This document shows, piece by piece, positions 57,629 to 64,000 of a DNA stretch of 64,000 nucleotides (position 1 is its first letter; each line of letters begins with the position of its first letter). The notes beneath the pieces were generated by a model that was given only the letters and a program-made list of their open reading frames with translations, ran no database searches and was not told where the DNA came from. Made by a program: the position numbers and the translations under genes. The stretch is from Rubritepida flocculans DSM 14296 (GTDB lineage Bacteria > Pseudomonadota > Alphaproteobacteria > Acetobacterales > Acetobacteraceae): assembly GCF_000425365.1 (NCBI RefSeq), contig NZ_AUDH01000013.1:1-64000 (forward strand). The letters are read 5' to 3'.

Positions 57629-60600
57629 CACCGTGAAGTACTTGGCCCGCGGGTGGTGCAGCACGATGGCGCTCGTGCTCTGCTCCGGATGGAGCTGCCA
57701 CTCCTCGGAGAGCGAGACGCCGATGCGCTCGGCACCCAGCAGCTTCAGCAGCGGCGCCTGGTCCTCGAGGCGCGGGCAGGCGGGGTAGCCGAAGGAGTAG
57801 CGGCCGCCGCGATAGCCCTGTTGCAGCATCTTCTCCATGTCGCGCTCGTCCTCGCCCGCGAAGCCGAGCTCGGCGCGGATGCGCTTGTGGACGTATTCCG
57901 CCAGCGCCTCGGCCATCTCCACCGAGAGTCCGTGCAGGTAGAGGTAGTCCTGATAGCGGTTCTCCTCGAACCACTCGCGCGCCATGTCGGAGGCCTTCTG
58001 CCCGACGGTGACGACCTGCAGGCCGATCACGTCGCGCTCCGCGTCGTCCACGTCGCGCACGAAATCGGCGATGCACTCGCCATCCTCCTTGGGCTGGCGC
58101 GGCAGGTGGAAGCGCGCCGCCTCGGTCACGCCGTCCTCCTCGAAGAGGATCAGGTCGTTCCCCTGCCCCGCGCATTTCCAGTAGCCGTAGATGGCCTGGG
58201 GCTTGAGGATCTGCTGCTCCTCGGTCAGCGCCAGCATGCGCTTGAGCACGGGGCGCAGCTCCTGCTTCGCCCAGCCGAGGAAATCCTCCAGGCTGCGGCC
58301 CGCTTTGCGGAAGCCCCACTGGAACTGGTAGAGGCTGCGCTCGTTGATGAAGGGCACCAGGGCCTTGGGCGCGGCCTCCATCACCCGCGGCCCCCAGAAG
58401 GGCGGCGTGGGCACGGGAAGGCCCGCCGTCTGCCGCCGCCGCCGGGCCTGGGCGTAGGCGAGATCCACGGGCGCGAAGCCGCGCGGGTCGGCGGCGCCCA
58501 GCACGCGCTTCTCGTTGCGCGCCTTGCCCGCGCGCCGGGCCTGGATGGCGGCGAGGTAGCCGTCGAAGTCGTTGCCCATCACCTTGTCCATCAGGTGCAG
58601 GCCGTCGAAGGCGTCGCGCGCATAGGCCACGCGCCCGCAGGCATAGGCCTTCACGCAATCCTCCTCGACATAGTTGCGCGTCAGCGCCGCCCCGCCCAGC
58701 AGCACGGGCAGCTCGATGCCCATGCGCGACATCTCCTCGAGATTCTCGCGCATCACGACGGTGGACTTCACCAGCAGCCCCGACATGCCGATGGCGTGCG
58801 CCTTGTGCTCGCGCGCGGCGGCCACGATGTCGGCGAGCGGCACCTTGATGCCGAGGTTGATCACCTTGTAGCCGTTGTTGGTGAGGATGATGTCCACGAG
58901 GTTCTTGCCGATGTCGTGCACGTCGCCCTTGACGGTGCCGAGCACGATGACGCCCTTCTCCTGCCCCTCCACGCGCTCCATGAAGGGTTCGAGATAGGCG
59001 ACCGCCGCCTTCATCGTCTCGGCCGACTGCAGCACGAAGGGGAGCTGCATCTTGCCCGCGCCGAAGAGGTCGCCCACCACCTTCATGCCGTCGAGCAGGA
59101 TGTCGTTGATGATCGCGAGCGGCGTGAGCCCCTTGGCCAGCGCGTCCGCCAGCTCCTCCTCCAGCCCCTTGCGGTCGCCGTCCACGATGCGGTCCCTGAG
59201 GCGCTCCTCGACCGTCTCGGCCTTCTTCTTCGCCGCGGCGTCGGCGGCCTTGCGGCCGGCGAACATCTCCAGGACCTTCTGCAGCGGGTCGTAGCCCTCG
59301 CGGCGGCGGTCGAAGATCAGATCCTCCATCACCTGCACCTCCTCGGGCGGGATCTGATGGAGCGGCTTGATCTTGGAGACGTGCACGATCGCCCCCGTCA
59401 TGCCGGCCTTCACCGCGTGGTCGAGGAAGACGGAGTTGAGCACGTGCCGCGCCGCCGGGTTGAGGCCGAAGGAGATGTTCGACAGGCCGAGGATGATCTG
59501 GATGTCCGGAAACTCCTCCCGAATCATCCGGATGCCCTCGAGCGTCCACAGCCCCAGTTTCCGGTCGTCCTCGTTGCCGGTGGCGATGGTGAAGGTCAGC
59601 GGGTCGATCAGCAGGTCTGACTGCGGCAAACCATGGCGGTTGCAGGCGAAGTCCACGAGGCGGCGGGCGATGCGCAGCTTGTCCTCGGCGGTCTTGGCCA
59701 TGCCCTGCTCGTCGATGGTGAGCGCGATGACGGCGGCGCCGAATTTCCGCGCCAGCACCATGCGGTCATGCGCGGCGCCCTCGCCCTCCTCGAAGTTGAT
59801 CGAGTTGATGATGGGCTTGCCGCCGTGCAGCTTCAGCGCGGCCTCGATCACCGGGGTCTCGGTGCTGTCTATGACGAGCGGCGCGTTCACGCTGGCGGTG
59901 AAGCGCTTCACCACCTCGCACATCTCGGCCATCTCGTCGCGGCCGACGAAGGCGGTGCAGATGTCGAGCGAGTTCGAGCCCTCCGCCACCTGCTCGCGCC
60001 CGATGGCGAGGCAGCCGTCCCAGTCGTGCGCCGCCTGGCGCTCGCGCCAGGCCTTGGAGCCGTTGGCGTTGCAGCGCTCGCCGATCGAGAAGTAGCTGTT
60101 CTCCTGGCGGAGGCTCACGGCGCTGTAGAGCGAGGCGACGGAGGGCACCCAGTGGACGCGGCGCCGCACCGGCGCGGGCCGCGCCGCCCCGCCCGCGAGC
60201 TTGCGCAGCACCGCATCCAGCGCGGCGATGTGCGGGGTGGAGGTGCCGCAGCAGCCGCCGATGAGGTTGAACCCGTCCTCGACGACGAAGCGCTCCATCC
60301 ACACCGCCATCTCCTCGGGCGAGAGCGGGTAGTGCGTCCTGCCGTCCACCAGCTCCGGCAGCCCGGCATTGGGCTGCACGCTGAGCAGCCCGGGCCAGTT
60401 CTGCGAGAGCCAGCGGATGTGCTCGGCCATCTCCTGCGGCCCCGTCGCGCAGTTGAGGCCGAGGAGCGGCACGTCCAGCGCGTGCACCACCGCCGCCGCG
60501 GCGGCGATGTCGGGGCCCACCAGCAGCGTGCCGGTCGTCTCCACCGTCACCTGCACGAAGATGGGGATGTCGCTCTTGGCCTCGGCCTTCGCGGCCTTGG

Positions 60601-61120
60601 CGGCGTTCACCGCGGCCTTGATGTAGAGCGTGTCCTGGTTCGTCTCGGTCAGCAGCGCGTCCGCCCCGCCGGCGATGAGGCCGCGGCACTGCTCGGTCAG
60701 CGCCGCCTCCAGCGCGTCGTAGGAGATGTGGCCGAGCGAGGGCAGCTTGGTGCCCGGCCCGATGTCGCCCACCACCCAGCGGTGGCGGCCGTCGGCGAAG
60801 CTCTCGGCGGCCTCGCGCGCGAGGCCGACGGCGAGCTTGTTGATCTCGAAGGCGCGGTGGCCGAGCTCGAACTCCTCCAGCGTCACGGGGCTGCCGCCGA
60901 AGGTGTTGGTCAGCACCATGTCGGCGCCGGCCTCGAAATAGCTGCGATGGATCTCGCGCACGATGTCGGGGCGCGAGAGGTTGAGCACCTCGGTGCAGTT
61001 CTCCTTGTCCCAGAAATCGCGCGCCACATCGAGGTCCATCGCCTGCACGCGCGCGCCCATGCCGCCGTCGCAGAGCAGCACGCGGTCGCGCAGAACCTCG
61101 AGGAGATGCGGTCGGGCCAT
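57626..61120 (-). CDS. metH: Cobalamin-dependent methionine synthase
   Basis: A 1164-residue cytosolic enzyme that methylates homocysteine from methyltetrahydrofolate. Domains in order: homocysteine-binding barrel with zinc ligands Cys224 (GLNCATG), Cys290 and Cys291 (GGCCGTS); pterin-binding barrel from about residue 345; cobalamin cap and B12-binding domain with the base-off DVHDIGKN near 700; and the C-terminal AdoMet reactivation domain. Length is close to that of E. coli MetH. It lies 24 bases after the SahR-like regulator. Confidence 0.98.
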   Translation of the reverse strand: MARPHLLEVLRDRVLLCDGGMGARVQAMDLDVARDFWDKENCTEVLNLSRPDIVREIHRSYFEAGADMVLTNTFGGSPVTLEEFELGHRAFEINKLAVGLAREAAESFADGRHRWVVGDIGPGTKLPSLGHISYDALEAALTEQCRGLIAGGADALLTETNQDTLYIKAAVNAAKAAKAEAKSDIPIFVQVTVETTGTLLVGPDIAAAAAVVHALDVPLLGLNCATGPQEMAEHIRWLSQNWPGLLSVQPNAGLPELVDGRTHYPLSPEEMAVWMERFVVEDGFNLIGGCCGTSTPHIAALDAVLRKLAGGAARPAPVRRRVHWVPSVASLYSAVSLRQENSYFSIGERCNANGSKAWRERQAAHDWDGCLAIGREQVAEGSNSLDICTAFVGRDEMAEMCEVVKRFTASVNAPLVIDSTETPVIEAALKLHGGKPIINSINFEEGEGAAHDRMVLARKFGAAVIALTIDEQGMAKTAEDKLRIARRLVDFACNRHGLPQSDLLIDPLTFTIATGNEDDRKLGLWTLEGIRMIREEFPDIQIILGLSNISFGLNPAARHVLNSVFLDHAVKAGMTGAIVHVSKIKPLHQIPPEEVQVMEDLIFDRRREGYDPLQKVLEMFAGRKAADAAAKKKAETVEERLRDRIVDGDRKGLEEELADALAKGLTPLAIINDILLDGMKVVGDLFGAGKMQLPFVLQSAETMKAAVAYLEPFMERVEGQEKGVIVLGTVKGDVHDIGKNLVDIILTNNGYKVINLGIKVPLADIVAAAREHKAHAIGMSGLLVKSTVVMRENLEEMSRMGIELPVLLGGAALTRNYVEEDCVKAYACGRVAYARDAFDGLHLMDKVMGNDFDGYLAAIQARRAGKARNEKRVLGAADPRGFAPVDLAYAQARRRRQTAGLPVPTPPFWGPRVMEAAPKALVPFINERSLYQFQWGFRKAGRSLEDFLGWAKQELRPVLKRMLALTEEQQILKPQAIYGYWKCAGQGNDLILFEEDGVTEAARFHLPRQPKEDGECIADFVRDVDDAERDVIGLQVVTVGQKASDMAREWFEENRYQDYLYLHGLSVEMAEALAEYVHKRIRAELGFAGEDERDMEKMLQQGYRGGRYSFGYPACPRLEDQAPLLKLLGAERIGVSLSEEWQLHPEQSTSAIVLHHPRAKYFTV

Positions 61121-61144
61121 GTTCTTCTTCCTGGTGGCGGCGTG

Positions 61145-62083
61145 TCAGGCGTCGGCGAGGAGCCGGGCGGGCAGCTTCTCCGCGCGCCAGAGGCGCACGG
61201 CGAGCGGCCCGGGGATGTCGGCGGGCCGGGGCGCGGCGCAGCCGGCCGCGCCCAGCCAGCCGGCGATGGCGGCGTCGTCGAAGCCGGGCCAGCGATGGGC
61301 GAAGCGGCGCATCACCTCGGCGCGGTCATGCGGGGCGAGGTCGAGCACGAGCAGCGCGCCCCCTGGGCGCAGCACCCGCGCGGCCTCGGCCAGCGCCGCG
61401 GCCGGGTCCTCGGCGTAGTGCAGCACCATCTGCAGCGTCACGGCGTCGAAGCGCGCATCGGGCAGCGGCAGGCGATACATGTCGGCAAGGCGCACCGTGC
61501 AGCGCTCGGCGAGGCCGCGTTCGGACAGGCGCGCGCGCGCCAGCGCCAGCATCTCGCGGCTCGCGTCCACGCCCAGCGCCCGGCCGACGCGCGGCGCCAC
61601 CAGCTCGAGCAGCGCGCCCGTGCCGGTGCCGATGTCGAGCAGGCTCTCCACCCGCTCGGGCAGCGCCGCGAGCAGCGCGGCCTCGATGGCCGCGGCGTCG
61701 AGGCCGAGGGCGCGGATTTCGTCCCACTCCATCCCCTCGCGCTGGAAGGCCTCGGAGGCGGCGCGGGCGCGATCGGCGGCGATGCGCGCGGCCTGGCGGC
61801 GATCGGCCTGCAGCAGGGGGTCCTCCTCCGGCAGGCGCGCCAGCAGGGCGCGGGCGAGATCGGCCCCGGCCGGGAGCTGGAAATAGACGTGCGGCCCCTC
61901 GGGCAGCCGCTCGAGCAGCCCGGCCTCGTGCAGCAGCTTCAGGTGGCGGGAAAGGCGCGGCTGGGACTGGCCGAGCACGGCGCAGAGCTCGCTCACGTTG
62001 AAGGCCCCGCGCGCGCAGAGGGCGAGCAGGCGCAGCCGGGTCGGCTCGGCGGCGGCGCGGAGTTGGGTGAGCAGCGGCTCCAT
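61145..62083 (-). CDS. sahR: SahR-like regulator: ArsR domain fused to a methyltransferase domain
   Basis: A 312-residue protein. Residues 1-95 form an ArsR/SmtB winged helix (FNVSELCAVLGQSQPRLSRHLKLLHEAG) without the metal-binding cysteines of metal sensors. Residues about 140-312 form a class I methyltransferase fold with LLDIGTGTGALLEL, which in the described SahR family binds S-adenosylhomocysteine as a ligand rather than acting as an enzyme. SahR regulates methionine-cycle genes. Here metH follows 24 bases downstream, in one transcript. A palindrome lies in its own promoter. Confidence 0.88.
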   Translation of the reverse strand: MEPLLTQLRAAAEPTRLRLLALCARGAFNVSELCAVLGQSQPRLSRHLKLLHEAGLLERLPEGPHVYFQLPAGADLARALLARLPEEDPLLQADRRQAARIAADRARAASEAFQREGMEWDEIRALGLDAAAIEAALLAALPERVESLLDIGTGTGALLELVAPRVGRALGVDASREMLALARARLSERGLAERCTVRLADMYRLPLPDARFDAVTLQMVLHYAEDPAAALAEAARVLRPGGALLVLDLAPHDRAEVMRRFAHRWPGFDDAAIAGWLGAAGCAAPRPADIPGPLAVRLWRAEKLPARLLADA

Positions 62084-62096
62084 GGCTTGCAAATGG

Positions 62097-62114
62097 CATA
62101 AACATATCCTTATG
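62097..62114. promoter_or_regulatory. Palindromic candidate SahR operator
   Basis: CATAA-ACATATCC-TTATG is an 18-base palindrome between the divergent sahR (from 62083) and the small gene at 62123. It is conspicuously AT-rich in a very GC-rich window and has the spacing usual for ArsR-family operators. Control of both genes is inferred. Confidence 0.6.
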
Positions 62115-62122
62115 TCCAGCGC

Positions 62123-62491
62123 ATGGCCTGGTCGCTGGACGCCCGCATCCCCGTCACGCTCCTGCCCGACATGGCGGCGGTGGAGGCGGCGCTGGCCGAG
62201 GGCAAGCCGGCCGCCCTGGTCACCGCGGCCCCCCCTCCCCCCAAGCCCGCGCGCGCGGCGGCGGCCGTCTCCTTCGCGCCCGGGCTGGCCGCGCATCGCG
62301 CGGCCTGCGCCTGCTGCCAGGGGAGGAGCCCGGCCGCCCAGGCGCTGGACCGGCTCTTCCAGGCCCGCGCGCGCGGCGCCGCCCCCTGGTTCGAGCGGGT
62401 GCTGGTGCTGGACGAGGAGGGCGTGGGCGCGGAGCTGCGCCGGGCGCTGCGGGAGGACGCGCTGGCGGCCGCACGGTTCCGGGCGGACTGA
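62123..62491 (+). CDS. Small CxCC protein
   Basis: A 122-residue protein that I cannot assign with certainty. Its centre has CACC (Cys62, Cys64, Cys65) followed by a helix and FERVLVLDEEG; this order resembles the metal-site segment of CobW GTPases (CICC, helix, IIVETTG), but there is no P-loop or NKxD. It may be a stripped-down relative that binds metal. It shares its promoter with the SahR-like gene and may be under the same control. Confidence 0.65.
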   Translation: MAWSLDARIPVTLLPDMAAVEAALAEGKPAALVTAAPPPPKPARAAAAVSFAPGLAAHRAACACCQGRSPAAQALDRLFQARARGAAPWFERVLVLDEEGVGAELRRALREDALAAARFRAD

Positions 62492-62531
62492 GCCCGCGTT
62501 ACATTGCCCGGGAAAAGACCAGGACGCCGCC

Positions 62532-63506
62532 ATGAGCTTCGCCAGCACCCAGGATCTCGCCGAGAAACGCGTCTCCTTCGACGAGCTCGGCCCCGGGCTC
62601 TACGCCTACACCGCCGAGGGCGATCCCAACTCCGGCGTCATCCTGGGCCCCGAGGGCGTGGTGGTGGTGGACGCCCAGGCCACGCCGCTGATGGCGCGCG
62701 ACGTGCAGGCGCGCATCGCCACCGTCACGCCGCTGCCGGTGAAGCAGGTGGTGCTGACGCACTACCACGCCGTGCGGGTGCTCGGCGCCTCCGGCTACCC
62801 GGCCCATTCGATCCTCTGCTCGGAGGCCACCCGCGCGCTGATCGTCGAGCGCGGAGCCCAGGACATGGACAGTGAGATCGGCCGCTTCCCGCGCCTGTTC
62901 CGCGGGCGCGAGACCATCCCCGGCCTCACCTGGCCCACCCACACATTCGAGCGGCGCATGACGCTCTGGCTCGGCGAGCGCGAGGCGCAGGTGATCCACA
63001 TCGGCCGCAGCCACACGGCGGGCGACACGGTGGTCTGGCTGCCCAAGGAGCGCGTGCTCTTCGCCGGAGACACGGTGGAGTTCGGCGCCACCCCCTATTG
63101 CGGCGACGCGCATTTCGCCGACTGGCCCGCCACGCTGGCCGCCATCCGCGCGCTGAACCCGGAGAAGCTGGTGCCCGGCCGCGGCGCGGCGCTGCTCAAC
63201 CCGCAGGATGTGGCCGAGGCGCTGCACCAGACGGAGAGCTACGTGACCGACCTCTTCGCGCTGGCGCAGCGCGCGGTCGCGAAGGGCTGGACGCTGAAGC
63301 AGCTCTACGACGAGGCGATGGCCGCGCTGCGCCCCAAATACGGGCATTGGGTGATCTTCGAGCACTGCATGCCCTTCAACGTCAGCCGCGCCTTCGACGA
63401 GGCGAGCGGGATCGCGCATCCGCGCATCTGGACCGCCGAGCGCGACCTCGAGATGTGGCGCGCGCTGGAGCAGGGCGCGCCGATGAAGAGCGCCGAAGCG
63501 CATTGA
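62532..63506 (+). CDS. Metallo-beta-lactamase-fold hydrolase with altered metal motif
   Basis: A 324-residue MBL-fold protein. The metal motif HxHxDH is THYHAVRV here (His77, His79; Val81 and Arg82 replace Asp and His), a change found in one subfamily that is often near aromatic-degradation genes, so binding of a second metal is doubtful. A later GRSHTAGDT and AGDTVEFG complete the fold. Its TGA overlaps the ATG of the FAD monooxygenase, so they share a transcript. Confidence 0.88.
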   Translation: MSFASTQDLAEKRVSFDELGPGLYAYTAEGDPNSGVILGPEGVVVVDAQATPLMARDVQARIATVTPLPVKQVVLTHYHAVRVLGASGYPAHSILCSEATRALIVERGAQDMDSEIGRFPRLFRGRETIPGLTWPTHTFERRMTLWLGEREAQVIHIGRSHTAGDTVVWLPKERVLFAGDTVEFGATPYCGDAHFADWPATLAAIRALNPEKLVPGRGAALLNPQDVAEALHQTESYVTDLFALAQRAVAKGWTLKQLYDEAMAALRPKYGHWVIFEHCMPFNVSRAFDEASGIAHPRIWTAERDLEMWRALEQGAPMKSAEAH

Positions 63507-64000
63507 TGGCGGCCCGCTTCGCGCCCCCGCGCTACGCCTCGCCCCCGCCGCGCCATCCGGGCGGCGAGGAGGCGGCGCGCCTGGTGGTGGCGGGCGGCGG
63601 GCTCGTGGGCCTCACGGTCGCGCTCGACCTCGCGCGGCGCGGCGTGGATGTGGTGCTGCTGGACGAGGACGACACCGTCTCCACCGGCAGCCGCGCCATC
63701 TGCTTCGCCAAGCGCACGCTGGAGATCTACGGCCGGCTCGGCCTCGGCGCGAGGTTCCTGGAGAAGGGCGTCACCTGGAACCGCGGCCGCGTCTTCCACG
63801 GCGAGCGCGAGGCCTACGCCTTCGACCTGCTGCCCGAGCAGGGGCACGAATACCCGGCCTTCGTGAACCTCCAGCAGTATTACGCCGAGGCCTGGCTGGT
63901 GGAGGCCTGCGCGGCCACGGGCCGGGTGGATCTGCGCTGGCGGCACAAGGTCACCGGCATCGAGAACCGCCCGGACGGCGCGCGCCTCGCCGTCGAGACG
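63506..64000 (+). CDS. FAD-dependent aromatic-ring monooxygenase, MhpA-like (partial)
   Basis: The first 165 residues of a flavoprotein that runs off the window. After a Pro-rich start comes the FAD-binding VVAGGGLVGLTVALDLARRG and VVLLDED, then RAICFAKRTLEIYGRLGL, typical of phenol/3-hydroxyphenylpropionate hydroxylases. The TGATG overlap with the MBL gene suggests an aromatic-acid catabolic operon. The rest cannot be seen. Confidence 0.85.
   Translation, partial: MAARFAPPRYASPPPRHPGGEEAARLVVAGGGLVGLTVALDLARRGVDVVLLDEDDTVSTGSRAICFAKRTLEIYGRLGLGARFLEKGVTWNRGRVFHGEREAYAFDLLPEQGHEYPAFVNLQQYYAEAWLVEACAATGRVDLRWRHKVTGIENRPDGARLAVET

Overview
The window is very GC-rich chromosomal DNA with long, densely packed open frames on both strands. 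Gene content points to an aerobic alphaproteobacterium of the Acetobacteraceae, most like Roseomonas and relatives: sdhCDAB order, a dnaG-rpoD pair, a DXP-type pdxA-pdxJ pair, the MEP enzyme IspG beside RodZ, a cyanide-insensitive-type cytochrome bd oxidase under a GbsR/MarR regulator, a SahR-like regulator beside metH, and three tripartite-tricarboxylate (Bug) solute receptors without their membrane partners. This placement is an inference from gene content and base composition. No rRNA, tRNA, CRISPR array, prophage or complete insertion sequence was recognised.

Layout. 1-816: a small hypothetical gene and an exact 3 x 140 bp tandem repeat. 813-2377: Bug receptor and Hsp20. 2496-4722: def-fmt-truA. 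4815-7995 (minus): HNH endonuclease, dapD, dapE and a membrane protein. 8199-12399: gluQRS, two EamA exporters, an RlmI-type methyltransferase and a DUF3293 protein. 12489-15124: MarR regulator, a candidate 29-residue membrane peptide, Hsp33, a lipoprotein and a RidA-fold protein. 15434-18840: two Bug receptors around an agmatinase and a DUF3052-like protein. 19155-23482: sdhCDAB and a hydrolase-like protein. 23725-27438: DUF1489 protein, hisS, an M17 aminopeptidase and a small MarR regulator. 27439-35407 (minus): the microcin C/oligopeptide importer yejA-yejB-[DUF3891]-yejE-yejF, a membrane protein and a 2-hydroxyacid dehydrogenase. 35482-37948: pdxA-pdxJ and two paralogous 55-residue membrane peptides. 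38092-42698 (minus): lysC, nitronate monooxygenase, rodZ, ispG. 42778-49894: ubiG, a CPA2 antiporter, a GNAT protein, rpoD and dnaG. 50023-55874: gbsR-type regulator, cydAB, a CobW GTPase, a WD40 protein and a frameshifted aldo/keto reductase. 55875-62083: FkbM-type methyltransferase, DUF3775 protein, metH and a SahR-like regulator. 62123-64000: a small CxCC protein, a metallo-beta-lactamase-fold hydrolase and the start of an FAD monooxygenase.

The most unusual feature is intergenic. Two repeat modules, a 116 bp element A (CTAG...GGTAAC) and a 127 bp element B (TGATACGG...CTGGTAT), recur whole or in pieces through the window. Their ends often coincide with stop codons: the TGA that opens element B ends five genes, and the TAG in the CTAG end of element A ends at least two more. 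All nine tail-to-tail gene junctions either contain one of these elements (six) or have no spacer at all, the two stop codons fusing as TGATCA (three). The modules join in both relative orientations and one has recently expanded in tandem, so they behave like a modular, possibly mobile 3'-end element with a terminator or insulator-like position.
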